A stretch of 8,301 bases of DNA from Tateyamaria sp. (GCA_018668195.1 JABITU010000278.1:1-8301); one strand, 5' to 3'; shown: positions 1 to 7,678, counted from the stretch's first letter. Made by a program: numbers and translations. Notes: generated by a model from the letters alone, not told the origin.

Positions 1-858
1 CTCGTGGAACGTCTGGAAATGAACCTGACGAACCCATCGCCAGACCTGCCGCCAGAAACACGTGCAACAGTTGCCGAGCCGCACCCATTCCTGTCGGATA
101 TCGCTGTCCGCAAGGCCCTTTCGATGGCCATTGACCGCGCGTTGCTGGTGGAAATTGGCTATGGCCAGGCTGGTAAAGTAACTTGTGATCTGGTCCCGTC
201 ACCCGATGCGTTCTCGGCCAAGAACGATTTCTGCAAAACGCAGGATATCGCAGGCGCAAATGCACTGCTGGATGAAGCAGGCTGGGTTGACAGCGATGGC
301 AACGGCATTCGCGACAAAGATGGCGTTGAGCTCAACATCCTCTACCAGACCTCGACAAACGCCGTCCGTCAGGACTTCCAAGCGCTAATCAAGCAGTGGT
401 GGGGCGAAATCGGCGTTGAAACCGAGCTGCGCAACCTGAACGCGTCGGTGTTCTTTGGTGGTGATCCGGGCTCGCCCGACACGTTCCAGAAGTTCTATGC
501 AGACGTCGAAATGTATGCCAACACCTTTAACGGCACAGACCCCCAGCAGTACCTGGCGGCCTACCGTTGTGGCGGAGAGCCAAAGCCCTCCAGCCAATGG
601 CAGGGTGAGAACATCAACCGCTTCTGTGATCCGGAGTATGATGCTCTGATCGACGAACTGGCCCGGACGGGCGACATCGCCCAACGTGCCGATATCGCGA
701 TCAAGATGAACAACATGCTCACCAAAGACAGCTATACCATCGTGCCACTTGTGCACCGTGGCCGCGTCTCTGCCCATGCCAATAACCTGGGTGGCGTCAA
801 ACTGAACGTTTGGGATAGCGAATTGTGGAATGTTGCCGACTGGCATCGCATGAAATAA
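1..858 (+). CDS. Peptide-type ABC transporter substrate-binding protein, C-terminal part (5' end outside window)
   Basis: This is the C-terminal 285 codons of a periplasmic solute-binding protein of the SBP_bac_5 family (DppA/OppA type), which delivers peptides or similar solutes to an inner-membrane ABC permease. The frame is open to the left edge. The GTG at position 4 is only an internal Val, because the visible protein begins in the middle of the fold, so the true start and signal peptide lie upstream. Family landmarks are a VRKALSMAIDR segment (roughly codons 36-46), a LLDEAGW segment with the acidic D-D-N-G-I-R-D stretch typical of the family, and a C-terminal NVWDSELWNVADWHR that closes the fold. 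Four cysteines (codons at 184, 232, 568 and 625) fall in two local pairs that could form disulfides in the periplasm. Two permease genes follow on the same strand. The substrate cannot be told from this fragment; dipeptides, oligopeptides, nickel and opines all use this family. Confidence 0.93.
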   Translation, partial: LVERLEMNLTNPSPDLPPETRATVAEPHPFLSDIAVRKALSMAIDRALLVEIGYGQAGKVTCDLVPSPDAFSAKNDFCKTQDIAGANALLDEAGWVDSDGNGIRDKDGVELNILYQTSTNAVRQDFQALIKQWWGEIGVETELRNLNASVFFGGDPGSPDTFQKFYADVEMYANTFNGTDPQQYLAAYRCGGEPKPSSQWQGENINRFCDPEYDALIDELARTGDIAQRADIAIKMNNMLTKDSYTIVPLVHRGRVSAHANNLGGVKLNVWDSELWNVADWHRMK

Positions 859-864
859 GCCGGT

Positions 865-884
865 AGGCGGGGTATAACCCGCCT
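865..884 (+). other. Intercistronic hairpin 1 after the binding-protein gene
   Basis: AGGCGGG (865-871) pairs perfectly with CCCGCCT (878-884) across a 6-nt loop, starting 7 nt after the stop codon. No U-run follows, so alone it is more likely a 3'-end stabilising structure than a terminator. It sits directly before a stronger hairpin. Confidence 0.6.
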
Positions 885-892
885 TAGCTTGT

Positions 893-923
893 GGGCGGCA
901 CGGATTCCGTGCCGCCCTTTTCT
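893..923 (+). terminator. Strong intrinsic-terminator-like hairpin between binding-protein and permease genes
   Basis: GGGCGGCACGG (893-903) pairs perfectly over 11 bp with 907-917. The loop is 3 nt (ATT) and a TTTTCTCT tract follows. This has the form of a Rho-independent terminator, yet the same-strand permease gene starts only 44 nt later. The likely role is partial termination plus protection of the upstream mRNA 3' end, which would give more binding protein than permease. That arrangement is well known in ABC importer operons; its strength here is inferred. Confidence 0.8.
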
Positions 924-966
924 CTAAATCAACAAGACAAGACCTGCTTATAAGGACTAGGCTTTC

Positions 967-1974
967 ATGCTGACCTTCACAATCCGCCGGTTGATCCTTT
1001 CGGTCCCGACGCTTTTGTTCATCAGCCTGGTGATCTTTGGGCTGCTTCAACTTGCCCCGGGCGACCCCATGGCACAGGTACCTCTGACAGTTCCCCCCGA
1101 AGTTAAAGAACGCATGCGCGAAGCACTTGGCCTTGGGCAGGCTTGGTATATCCAGTATTGGAAATGGCTGGTTCAGTTTTTCTGGGTCGAACCGCAAGTG
1201 CTGTTTGACCACTTGTTCGGCACCAGCTTTGCCGAAGGCAAACAACGCGTGCTCAGCTGGCAGACCCGCAGCCCGGTAATGGACACAGTGGTGCAGCGGA
1301 TCCCCCAAACTCTCTGGGTTGTTGGTCTTGCTTACATCGTGGGCATCGTAATCTCGATACCGATCGGGATCTATTCAGCTTACCGACACTATTCGATCTT
1401 TGACCAAACTGGCACATTCGTGACAATGATCGGCTTTTCAATCCCGCCGTTCTTTACAGGCCCACTGCTTATCGTGGTCTTTTCCGTATATCTGGGCTGG
1501 CTCCCATCGATATATGACACCACTCACGTCGTCACCGACTGGGCCAGCTTCAAAGTTCAATTCTTCCAGATGATCATGCCCGTGATGGTGCTCGCACTGC
1601 AAACAACAGCGCAAATCAGCCGTTACATGCGCGGCTCTATGCTGGACAACCTCAACCAGGATTACGTCCGCACCGCACGCGCCAAGGGCCTGCGTGAAAG
1701 CGTCGTTGTCATGGTTCACGTCCTGCGCAATTCCATGATCCCAGTCGTAACCGTCATTGCACTCGGCGTGCCGTCCATCTTTGGCGGCGCAATTATTACC
1801 GAGAACGTGTTCAAGGTGAACGGGATTGGGCAGTTGCTGCTCACCTGGCTTTTTGCGAATGACATGCCCGGCGTGATGACATTGACGTTCATCTTTGCCA
1901 TCCTGATCGTGTTCTTCAACCTGATCGCAGACATTCTTTATGGCGTGCTAGACCCGAGGATCCGCTATGACTGA
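967..1974 (+). CDS. ABC transporter permease, DppB/OppB type
   Basis: This is an inner-membrane permease subunit of a dipeptide/oligopeptide-class importer (BPD_transp_1 family, DppB type) that forms half of the translocation pore. The 335 residues match the usual family length. It opens with the typical N-terminal helix (FTIRRLILSVPTLLFISLVIF) followed by the LAPGDP motif at residues 29-34. Further membrane segments lie around 115-137, 150-178, 200-215, 257-276 and 302-326. The ATPase-contact EAA loop is at about 232-263 (DYVRTARAKGL, then HVLRNSMIPV), and the protein ends in LDPRIRYD. The ATG at 967 is supported by AAGGA at 952-956, 10 nt upstream. It follows the binding-protein gene after a 108-bp hairpin-bearing gap and overlaps the next permease by 8 bp. 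I leave the symbol blank because the substrate is unknown. Confidence 0.95.
   Translation: MLTFTIRRLILSVPTLLFISLVIFGLLQLAPGDPMAQVPLTVPPEVKERMREALGLGQAWYIQYWKWLVQFFWVEPQVLFDHLFGTSFAEGKQRVLSWQTRSPVMDTVVQRIPQTLWVVGLAYIVGIVISIPIGIYSAYRHYSIFDQTGTFVTMIGFSIPPFFTGPLLIVVFSVYLGWLPSIYDTTHVVTDWASFKVQFFQMIMPVMVLALQTTAQISRYMRGSMLDNLNQDYVRTARAKGLRESVVVMVHVLRNSMIPVVTVIALGVPSIFGGAIITENVFKVNGIGQLLLTWLFANDMPGVMTLTFIFAILIVFFNLIADILYGVLDPRIRYD
1956..1974 (+). promoter_or_regulatory. Ribosome binding site and 8-bp overlap coupling the two permease genes
   Basis: GAGGA at 1956-1960 lies 6 nt before the ATG at 1967 and fixes that start. The upstream reading frame ends at TGA 1972-1974, so the two genes share ATGACTGA. 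This implies translational coupling and equal output of the two pore subunits. Confidence 0.8.
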
Positions 1975-2962
1975 GCCCGCTGCACCCATGCCCCCGAACG
2001 AAACCGATTTCACCTCAGCACTGCAGGACAAGATCCCCACAACCGATCCGTCCAGCCAGTGGAGGGACGTGTGGCATCAGTTCCGCAAACACAAAGGCGC
2101 GCTGTTTGGCGGTGGATTCCTGATCTTTATCACGCTTGCAGTCATCATCGGTCCCTATCTTTGGACGCTTGACCCACAAAAAATCAATATCCGCAGCAAG
2201 GATTGGCGCCCAGTTTGGGTTCTGCTGTGGAGTTCAGAGGCCCGAGCAGGCTGGGCACACCCGTTCGGCACCGACAATCTGGGGCGCGACATCTTTGCGA
2301 CCATCCTCGCAGGCGGCCGCGTCAGCATGGCCGTTGGATGGGCGGCAATGCTGCTGGCACTGGTGATCGGCACACTTGTGGGCGTTCTGTCAGGGTACTT
2401 CCGCAAGCTCGACTTTTGGTTGATGCGCTTCACCGACCTCGTGCTTAGCTTGCCCATCCTGCCTCTGGTCCTGTTGGCGGTCACACTGTTTCGGCAGCCG
2501 CTGAACTCTGTTTTTGGCAGCCCAGAAGCAGGCATGTTCGTCCTCATTGTCGGAGTGATCGGTCTGACCAACTGGATGCCAACCGCACGAATCGTGCGCG
2601 GTGATATTCTGGCCCTGAAGGAACGCGAGTTCATACTTGCCGCCCGCTCGATCGGGACGTCCTCTAGCGCCATTATCCGACGGCACCTTTTGCCCAACGT
2701 CATCTCGCCAATCATGGTCTCGGCCACACTCGGTCTGGCCACCGCCATCATTACGGAAAGTGCTCTTAGCTTCCTTGGCGTAGGCTTCCCTTCCGACTTC
2801 CCAACTTGGGGCAAGCTATTGTCGGACGCCGTGCCGCGCATGCAGGAATACCCCGAGCGTGTCATGCTTCCCGGCATTATGATCTCACTGACAGTTTTGG
2901 GTGTAAACTACCTTGGTGACGGCCTGCGCGACGCACTTGACCCTCGAATTCGAGGGCGCTGA
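1967..2962 (+). CDS. ABC transporter permease, DppC/OppC type
   Basis: This is the second inner-membrane pore subunit, 331 residues, partner of the DppB-type protein immediately upstream. A hydrophilic N-terminal tail of about 45 residues precedes the first membrane helix (about 46-67), as in the OppC_N domain. A periplasmic stretch then leads to the hallmark HPFGTDNLGRDIF at 98-110. Further helices lie at about 120-143, 156-175 and 188-203. The EAA loop (EREFILAARSIG, then RRHLLPNVISPI, about 219-249) is intact, followed by ALSFLGVGF at 266-274 and GDGLRDALDPR near the C terminus. The start is set by GAGGA 6 nt upstream. No ATPase gene follows; instead a convergent gene begins 94 bp after the stop, so this is probably the last gene of its operon. 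An exact 16-bp palindrome lies in its final codons. Confidence 0.95.
   Translation: MTEPAAPMPPNETDFTSALQDKIPTTDPSSQWRDVWHQFRKHKGALFGGGFLIFITLAVIIGPYLWTLDPQKINIRSKDWRPVWVLLWSSEARAGWAHPFGTDNLGRDIFATILAGGRVSMAVGWAAMLLALVIGTLVGVLSGYFRKLDFWLMRFTDLVLSLPILPLVLLAVTLFRQPLNSVFGSPEAGMFVLIVGVIGLTNWMPTARIVRGDILALKEREFILAARSIGTSSSAIIRRHLLPNVISPIMVSATLGLATAIITESALSFLGVGFPSDFPTWGKLLSDAVPRMQEYPERVMLPGIMISLTVLGVNYLGDGLRDALDPRIRGR
2941..2956. repeat. Perfect 16-bp palindrome in the 3' end of the DppC-type gene
   Basis: CCCTCGAATTCGAGGG reads the same on both strands and contains an EcoRI-type GAATTC core. It encodes the conserved C-terminal Pro-Arg-Ile-Arg-Gly, so coding constraint may partly explain it. As RNA it can form a 6-bp stem with an AATT loop. 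No U-run follows, so it is not a normal terminator. Confidence 0.6.
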
Positions 2963-2995
2963 CAAAGCTGATAAACTTGTTATCCGCACGCGTTT

Positions 2996-3050
2996 GCCCA
3001 CGGGTCGGTGGGCGGGCGCATTTTGGCGCAAGCCAAAACAGGGCCGCCCA
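2996..3050. other. Nested stem-loops between convergent genes
   Basis: This 94-bp convergent gap holds two alternative structures. In one, TGGGCGG (3009-3015) pairs with CCGCCCA (3044-3050), enclosing a perfect inner stem TTTTGGC/GCCAAAA (3021-3027 with 3032-3038) closed by GCAA. In the other, GCCCAC (2996-3001) pairs with GTGGGC (3008-3013) and excludes the outer stem. Neither strand has a U-run after the structure, so it is not a canonical intrinsic terminator. It may still protect or delimit the 3' ends of both mRNAs. A small inverted repeat, GATAA/TTATC, lies just left at 2970-2984. Confidence 0.55.
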
Positions 3051-3056
3051 ACGGCA

Positions 3057-4340
3057 CTACCTATCAACCGCTTGCCGTAACCGCCGAACCATCCACCACA
3101 CACCCAAAACAACTGGCACCGTTGCAGCAGCCGTAAGTGAACCCTTGGTAAAGCCCGTCGCTTCGGTCAGCGGGTACAGCATGTACGACGCCAACGAGAC
3201 AGCGTAATAGCTAATTGCAACAACTGACAGACCCTCAACCGTACGCTGCAAACGCAATTGCAGGTCTGACCGGCGGTCCATACTCTCCAACAATGCCTGA
3301 TTCTGCGCCGAACGTTCCACATCCACACGCGTCCGCAGGAGGTTTGCTGCGCGTACTCCCCTGCTTGACATTGCATCCAATCGTTCCTGCGCGGATTTGA
3401 CCGTACGCATCGCCGGCTGATAGCGCCGCATCATAAACTCGCCAAAGCTCTGCCGCCCATCATATCGGGTCTCACGCAGTGCCTCGATGCGCTGGTTCAC
3501 CAATGCCTCATACGCCCAGGTTGCCCCAAACCGAAACGATGACTGCGCCGAAAGCGTTTCCAACTCAGCTGAGATCGCCAGCAGCGCTTGCAACGTCTCT
3601 TCCGCCTTCGACCCAACAGCTGACATCGCTTCTACCAATTCGGTCAGGCGAGTGTCTAATGCTCCCAACTGTGCGCCCATGTCCCTTACCCGGGCAAAGC
3701 CTAACATAGACATCGACTTGTATGTCTCTATCTCGCATAGCCGCTGTACGATGCGGCCAACCCGACGCTCACCGATCGCGTCAGACGCGAAGACGGCAAA
3801 TCGCATGTGACCGTTTTGATCGATTCGAAAATCCCCAGCCATTATGGCAGCATCATCCAGCACAGTACTTACGGCCAGACTTTCCGGCACGAACCAATCA
3901 CCCAGCTTAGCCCGGATGGTGTCACCATCGGGTCGCTCCTCAACCCGTAACAGGATTGACGTGATACGTTGCCCTGGTGCGGCCGCAAGCCAATCTTCAG
4001 GAAACGGTTCAAAGGCACGAGGATCGAAGGGCCGTTCTTCTATGCCTTCAGAAAAGATTGTATATGTGACGAATTCTGTGTGCTGTTCCCACTTCAACCA
4101 ATGCCGCCCCATTTGCCCGTAATAATGCGTGGCACCAGGTTGCGGATGCGGCGCTGCGTGGCGATCAAGCAGCTTTTGGAGATGCGCAATGTCCTGCGAC
4201 CGATCGCGATTTGCTGCCATTTCGGCTTGCTTGAATGCGACATAGGCCACCGCACAAGGCGCGCGCATCGAAGGAAACGGGCGCGCATGCAGCTCATTAG
4301 CCAGTTTGTAACGCAGCGGATGATCTTCGATGGGGGTCAT
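3057..4340 (-). CDS. DUF3422 family membrane-anchored protein of unknown function
   Basis: I recognise this as a DUF3422 (COG4949) protein. The family occurs in many proteobacteria and its function has not, to my knowledge, been established. From the chosen start it is 427 residues, the usual length. The N-terminal signature HPLRYKLANELHARPF is at 7-22. A mixed soluble domain with HYYGQMGRHWLKWEQHTEF follows, then IETYKSMSML near 204-213. A helical, probably coiled-coil section runs over about 220-270, followed by RRYQPAMRT (about 305-313) and LLRTRVDVE (about 334-342). Two C-terminal membrane helices (about 370-389 and 402-419) are separated by a short loop, and a basic tail ends the protein. 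The layout of a large cytoplasmic domain anchored by two C-terminal helices superficially resembles CorA-type proteins, but that gives no function. I chose ATG 4340 over an in-frame TTG at 4352 because GGAA lies 6 nt before the ATG and overlaps the TTG. It is convergent with the permease operon and separated from pntB by a terminator. Confidence 0.9.
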   Translation of the reverse strand: MTPIEDHPLRYKLANELHARPFPSMRAPCAVAYVAFKQAEMAANRDRSQDIAHLQKLLDRHAAPHPQPGATHYYGQMGRHWLKWEQHTEFVTYTIFSEGIEERPFDPRAFEPFPEDWLAAAPGQRITSILLRVEERPDGDTIRAKLGDWFVPESLAVSTVLDDAAIMAGDFRIDQNGHMRFAVFASDAIGERRVGRIVQRLCEIETYKSMSMLGFARVRDMGAQLGALDTRLTELVEAMSAVGSKAEETLQALLAISAELETLSAQSSFRFGATWAYEALVNQRIEALRETRYDGRQSFGEFMMRRYQPAMRTVKSAQERLDAMSSRGVRAANLLRTRVDVERSAQNQALLESMDRRSDLQLRLQRTVEGLSVVAISYYAVSLASYMLYPLTEATGFTKGSLTAAATVPVVLGVWWMVRRLRQAVDR

Positions 4341-4346
4341 ACTCAG

Positions 4347-4350
4347 TTCC
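4347..4350 (-). promoter_or_regulatory. Ribosome binding site that decides the DUF3422 start
   Basis: On the minus strand GGAA is followed by a 6-nt spacer and then the ATG at 4340. The alternative TTG start (4350-4352) overlaps this motif and has no Shine-Dalgarno of its own. The conserved family N terminus also begins shortly after the ATG. Confidence 0.6.
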
Positions 4351-4402
4351 AATTACATTAGAGTTAAGTAACCCAACGCACGAGGAAATCAAATATATTA
4401 AT

Positions 4403-4432
4403 ATTGTATTTCAATTAGTTAAATGAATTCAA
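4403..4432 (-). promoter_or_regulatory. Candidate sigma-70 promoter for the DUF3422 gene
   Basis: On the minus strand TTGAAT (4432-4427) and TACAAT (4408-4403) are separated by 18 nt, inside a markedly AT-rich patch (about 4388-4432) between GC-rich genes. This would give a 5' leader of roughly 55 nt. A terminator upstream makes an independent promoter necessary. The AT-richness also makes chance matches easier. Confidence 0.4.
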
Positions 4433-4541
4433 CGGTATGCAATAAGATCATCCACCTTGTCATTCGTACATCAAACAGCTCAAAGACACTGCAATTTCAG
4501 CAACTTCCGTCCGGGCACGCGTTACTGGACCTGCTTGAATG

Positions 4542-4568
4542 AAAAAAGGGCGAGCCACTGGCCCGCCC
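4542..4568 (-). terminator. Intrinsic terminator of the pntAB operon
   Basis: Read on the minus strand, GGGCGGGCC (4568-4560) pairs with GGCTCGCCC (4556-4548) over 9 bp, with one G-U pair and a 3-nt loop. A run of six T follows (4547-4542). It begins 25 nt after the pntB stop codon. This is a textbook Rho-independent terminator and separates pntAB from DUF3422. Confidence 0.9.
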
Positions 4569-4593
4569 CTGAATGTGATACCTATTGACCCAC

Positions 4594-6090
4594 TCAATCG
4601 ATCAAAGGCATCAACTTGTCGATCGATGCTTTTGCATCGCCGTAGAACATCCGCGTATTTTCCTTGAAGAAAAGCGGGTTCTCGATGCCCGAATAACCGG
4701 TGCCCTGACCACGCTTGGAGACAAAGACCTGCTTTGCCTTCCAGCATTCCAGAACCGGCATCCCCGCAATCGGCGAGTTCGGATCATCCTGCGCGGCCGG
4801 GTTCACAATGTCGTTTGACCCAATGACTATGGCGACATCCGTATCGGGAAAGTCATCGTTGATCTCATCCATCTCCATGACAATGTCATAGGGCACCTTG
4901 GCTTCGGCCAAAAGGACGTTCATATGCCCCGGCAAACGCCCGGCAACAGGGTGAATAGCAAACCGTACGTTCTTACCCTTAGCACGCAGCTTTCGTGTCA
5001 ATTCAGCCACGCCTTGCTGCGCCTGTGCAACCGCCATGCCATAGCCGGGGATAATAACGACACTGTCTGCATCATTCAGAGCCGCAGCCACGCCGTCTGC
5101 TTCGATTGCGATCTGTTCGCCCTCGACGGCCATCTGTTCGCCAGCAGGTCCGCCAAAGCCGCCCAGAATGACCGATACAAACGAACGGTTCATAGCTTTG
5201 CACATAATGTAAGACAGGATCGCACCAGACGACCCAACGAGAGCGCCCACAACAATCAAAAGGTCATTTCCCAGACTAAAGCCGATCGCGGCAGCGGCCC
5301 ACCCAGAGTACGAATTCAGCATAGACACGACCACCGGCATGTCCGCGCCCCCGATCCCCATGATTAAGTGATAACCAATAAAGAGCGCTAAAACCGTCAG
5401 CAAGACAAGCGTAAAGCTACCAGATCCGGCAAGGTACATCGCAGCAAACACAACGGACAGCGCAGCCGCGCCAGCGTTCAAAAAATGCCCGCCAGGCAGT
5501 TTTTTGGCCACTGAATCAACACGGCCGGCAAGCTTGCCGTAAGCGATGATCGACCCGGTAAAGGTAACTGCACCGATCCAGATGCCAAGTACGAGCTCGA
5601 CCTGCAAAATCGTTATCTCTACGGATGTTTTCTTGGCAATAAGTTGTCCAAAGGAAGATAGGCCCTTGTGAATCTCTTTGGGCAGACCAATCGCCGAATA
5701 TCCGTCTGCGGCCAACACACCCAGAACCTGACCCTGCTGCGCATATATCGCGGAGATGTCGTTAATCATAATGTCAGCGTTAAAGCCGACAAACACGGCC
5801 GCCAGCCCCACCAACGAGTGCATGATCGCAACCAGTTCCGGCATCTGTGTCATTTGCACCTTGGTCGCCAGCTGATAACCGACGGCCGCACCGCCGGCGA
5901 TCAGCACTAGAGAAGCAAACCAAAGCCCCTGTCCTGGTCCTGTCAATGTGGCAATCACAGCGATTGTCATGCCCGCGATCCCGTACCAGACCGCGCGTTT
6001 GGCGCTTTCTTGTCCGCTTAGACCGCCAAGCGACAGGATAAAAAGAACGGCGGCCACTGCATAGGCCGCGATCGTAAATCCGAATTCCAT
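4594..6090 (-). CDS. pntB: NAD(P) transhydrogenase subunit beta
   Basis: This is the beta subunit of the proton-translocating transhydrogenase of the inner membrane, which couples proton entry to hydride transfer from NADH to NADP+. The 498 residues comprise a membrane domain II of about nine helices (to about residue 300) and a cytoplasmic NADP(H)-binding domain [25 protein letters not shown] places a His at residue 91, the position of the E. coli proton-channel His. [20 protein letters not shown] (about 247-266) carries the conserved Asp250. Domain III shows [11 protein letters not shown] (348-358), [18 protein letters not shown] (385-402), [13 protein letters not shown] (424-436), the KR pair at 459-460 and the NPLFFKENT tail. 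Compared with my recollection of the 462-residue E. coli protein, the loop between the His91 helix and GAVTFTGS is about 40 residues longer (about 105-160). An AAGGGGA site (6099-6105) overlapping the pntA stop lies 8 nt before the ATG, indicating coupling. Confidence 0.97.
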   Translation of the reverse strand: MEFGFTIAAYAVAAVLFILSLGGLSGQESAKRAVWYGIAGMTIAVIATLTGPGQGLWFASLVLIAGGAAVGYQLATKVQMTQMPELVAIMHSLVGLAAVFVGFNADIMINDISAIYAQQGQVLGVLAADGYSAIGLPKEIHKGLSSFGQLIAKKTSVEITILQVELVLGIWIGAVTFTGSIIAYGKLAGRVDSVAKKLPGGHFLNAGAAALSVVFAAMYLAGSGSFTLVLLTVLALFIGYHLIMGIGGADMPVVVSMLNSYSGWAAAAIGFSLGNDLLIVVGALVGSSGAILSYIMCKAMNRSFVSVILGGFGGPAGEQMAVEGEQIAIEADGVAAALNDADSVVIIPGYGMAVAQAQQGVAELTRKLRAKGKNVRFAIHPVAGRLPGHMNVLLAEAKVPYDIVMEMDEINDDFPDTDVAIVIGSNDIVNPAAQDDPNSPIAGMPVLECWKAKQVFVSKRGQGTGYSGIENPLFFKENTRMFYGDAKASIDKLMPLID

Positions 6091-6098
6091 GTGCCCGG

Positions 6099-6106
6099 TC
6101 CCCTTA
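6099..6106 (-). promoter_or_regulatory. pntB ribosome binding site overlapping the pntA stop codon
   Basis: On the minus strand the pntA stop TAA (6106-6104) runs straight into GGGGA, making AAGGGGA with an 8-nt spacer to the pntB ATG at 6090. A ribosome finishing pntA would cover the pntB initiation site, which suits a fixed subunit ratio. Confidence 0.75.
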
Positions 6107-7678
6107 CGATTTCTGGAACATGGCGAGCATGCGCCGTGTCACAAGGAAGCCACCAAAAATATTCACAGCGGCCATGAAAGTACCCAGCGCTGCAAGCAGC
6201 GTGATGAGCGTTGAAGACGAACCGATCTGGATCAGCGCCCCAAGGATGATGATCGACGAAATCGCGTTGGTCACTGCCATCAAAGGCGTGTGCAAACTAT
6301 GTGCCACACCCCAGATTACTTGGAAGCCAATGAACACCGACAATACAAATACGACAAAGTGCTGCATGAACGACGCAGGCGCAACCAATCCAACCGCCAG
6401 AACCAGCACTGCCCCAACAGCCAGCAAAGTTACCTGCTGCTTGGTCTCACTTTTGAAGGCTGCGGCCTCGTTGGCGCGCTTTTCTTCGGCGGTCAGCTCT
6501 TTAGGTGCTTCTTTCTTTGGCGCTGCAGCGATTGCCGCCACCTTGGGCGGTGGTGGCGGGAAGGTAACGTCGCCCGCGTGTGCGATGGTCGCACCTCGGA
6601 TCACGTCGTCTTCCATATTATGATCCACAATACCGTCTTTTTCCGGCGTCAGATCTGTCATCAAGTGGCGGATATTTGTCGCGTAAAGGGTCGAAGATTG
6701 TGTCGCCATACGGCTTGGAAAGTCGGTATAGCCTATGATGGTCACACCGTTTTCAGTCACGATCTTTTCGTCAGCCACCGTGAGCTTGCAGTTGCCGCCC
6801 TTTTCTGCCGCGAGGTCGACAATGACCGAACCCGGCTTCATCGCGGCAACCATATCTTCGGTCCACAATTCTGGCGCTTCGCGGTTGGGGATCAGGGCTG
6901 TGGTGATAACAATATCAATGTCGGGGGCCAGCTCGCGGAATTTGGCAAGCTGAGCCTCGCGGAACTCCGGGGAAGATACTGCAGCGTACCCACCTGTCGC
7001 TGCGCCATCTGTCTGTTCTTCTTCGAAGTCAAGATAGACGAATTCAGCACCCATCGATTCGACCTGTTCAGCCACTTCGGGCCGCACGTCAAACGCGTAT
7101 GTGATCGCCCCCAGGCTGGTTGACGTGCCAATCGCTGCGAGGCCCGCAACGCCTGCGCCGACAACCAGAACCTTTGCCGGAGGAACCTTGCCCGCAGCTG
7201 TGATCTGACCCGTAAAGAAACGGCCAAAGTTGTTTCCGGCCTCAATCACCGACCGGTAACCGGCGATGTTTGCCATCGACGACAGCGCGTCCATCTTTTG
7301 TGCACGGCTAATCCGGGGGATCATCTCCATTGCTACGACGGTGGCGCCTTTGGTGGCGGCCTGACCCATTTTTTCTTCGTCTGCGACCGGACTGAAGAAT
7401 GAAATTAGCGTCTGATCCTTGCGCAGCCGTTTCATTTCGGCGTCGTTGGGGGCCCGCACCTTGGCAACCACTTCCGCTGCCTTCCAAAGTGCCGCAGCGG
7501 TCTTGACCACCGTGACCCCCGCAGCCTTGTAGGCCGCATCGTCAAACCCAGCCTCAAGGCCCGCGCCCGTCTCGATGACACATTCGTGGCCGAGTTTTTT
7601 CAACGCCTGAGCACTGTCAGGCGTCATAGCAACGCGCCGCTCTCCGGCATATATTTCTTTTGGTGTTCCGATCTTCAT
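6104..7678 (-). CDS. pntA: NAD(P) transhydrogenase subunit alpha (fused domain I and membrane part)
   Basis: This is the alpha subunit of the proton-translocating transhydrogenase, 524 residues. Domain I, the cytoplasmic NAD(H)-binding part, begins MKIGTPKEI and spans about 1-372. It includes the RQD-loop region ([21 protein letters not shown], about 121-141) and the Rossmann glycine motif [10 protein letters not shown] (173-182). Then come [18 protein letters not shown] (196-213), [10 protein letters not shown] (287-296) and IGYTDFPSR (315-323). A Pro-run followed by an Ala/Lys/Glu-rich linker (about 374-415) leads to four membrane helices (about 416-512) containing [18 protein letters not shown]. 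Some alphaproteobacteria split this chain into PntAA and PntAB; here it is one polypeptide, as in E. coli. The start has GGGGGA (7688-7693) at 9 nt. It is the first gene of the pntA-pntB operon, with pntB 13 bp downstream. Confidence 0.97.
   Translation of the reverse strand: MKIGTPKEIYAGERRVAMTPDSAQALKKLGHECVIETGAGLEAGFDDAAYKAAGVTVVKTAAALWKAAEVVAKVRAPNDAEMKRLRKDQTLISFFSPVADEEKMGQAATKGATVVAMEMIPRISRAQKMDALSSMANIAGYRSVIEAGNNFGRFFTGQITAAGKVPPAKVLVVGAGVAGLAAIGTSTSLGAITYAFDVRPEVAEQVESMGAEFVYLDFEEEQTDGAATGGYAAVSSPEFREAQLAKFRELAPDIDIVITTALIPNREAPELWTEDMVAAMKPGSVIVDLAAEKGGNCKLTVADEKIVTENGVTIIGYTDFPSRMATQSSTLYATNIRHLMTDLTPEKDGIVDHNMEDDVIRGATIAHAGDVTFPPPPPKVAAIAAAPKKEAPKELTAEEKRANEAAAFKSETKQQVTLLAVGAVLVLAVGLVAPASFMQHFVVFVLSVFIGFQVIWGVAHSLHTPLMAVTNAISSIIILGALIQIGSSSTLITLLAALGTFMAAVNIFGGFLVTRRMLAMFQKS

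Noticed and set aside
385..1308. Long minus-strand open frame (307 codons) across the binding-protein and permease genes
   Set aside because: It is antisense to two well-supported genes, crosses the intercistronic hairpins, and its translation resembles no family. It is a shadow of coding sequence.
2155..2877. Minus-strand open frame of 240 codons inside the DppC-type gene
   Set aside because: It is antisense to an intact, motif-complete permease, and its Arg/Ser/Pro-rich translation is typical of a shadow frame.
3815..3840. tRNA T-arm-like string (GATTCGAAAATCC)
   Set aside because: It lies inside the DUF3422 coding sequence, and there is no acceptor stem or cloverleaf around it.
3057..4352. 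Longer DUF3422 start at TTG 4352
   Set aside because: The TTG overlaps the Shine-Dalgarno GGAA that serves the ATG four codons later, and the conserved N terminus starts after that ATG.
4460..4747. Minus-strand frame of 95 codons at the pntB 3' end
   Set aside because: It runs out of frame through pntB and across its terminator hairpin, and no family is recognisable.
6290..7123. Plus-strand open frame of 277 codons inside pntA
   Set aside because: It is fully antisense to conserved pntA sequence. Its His/Arg/Cys-rich composition and lack of recognisable motifs point to a shadow frame.
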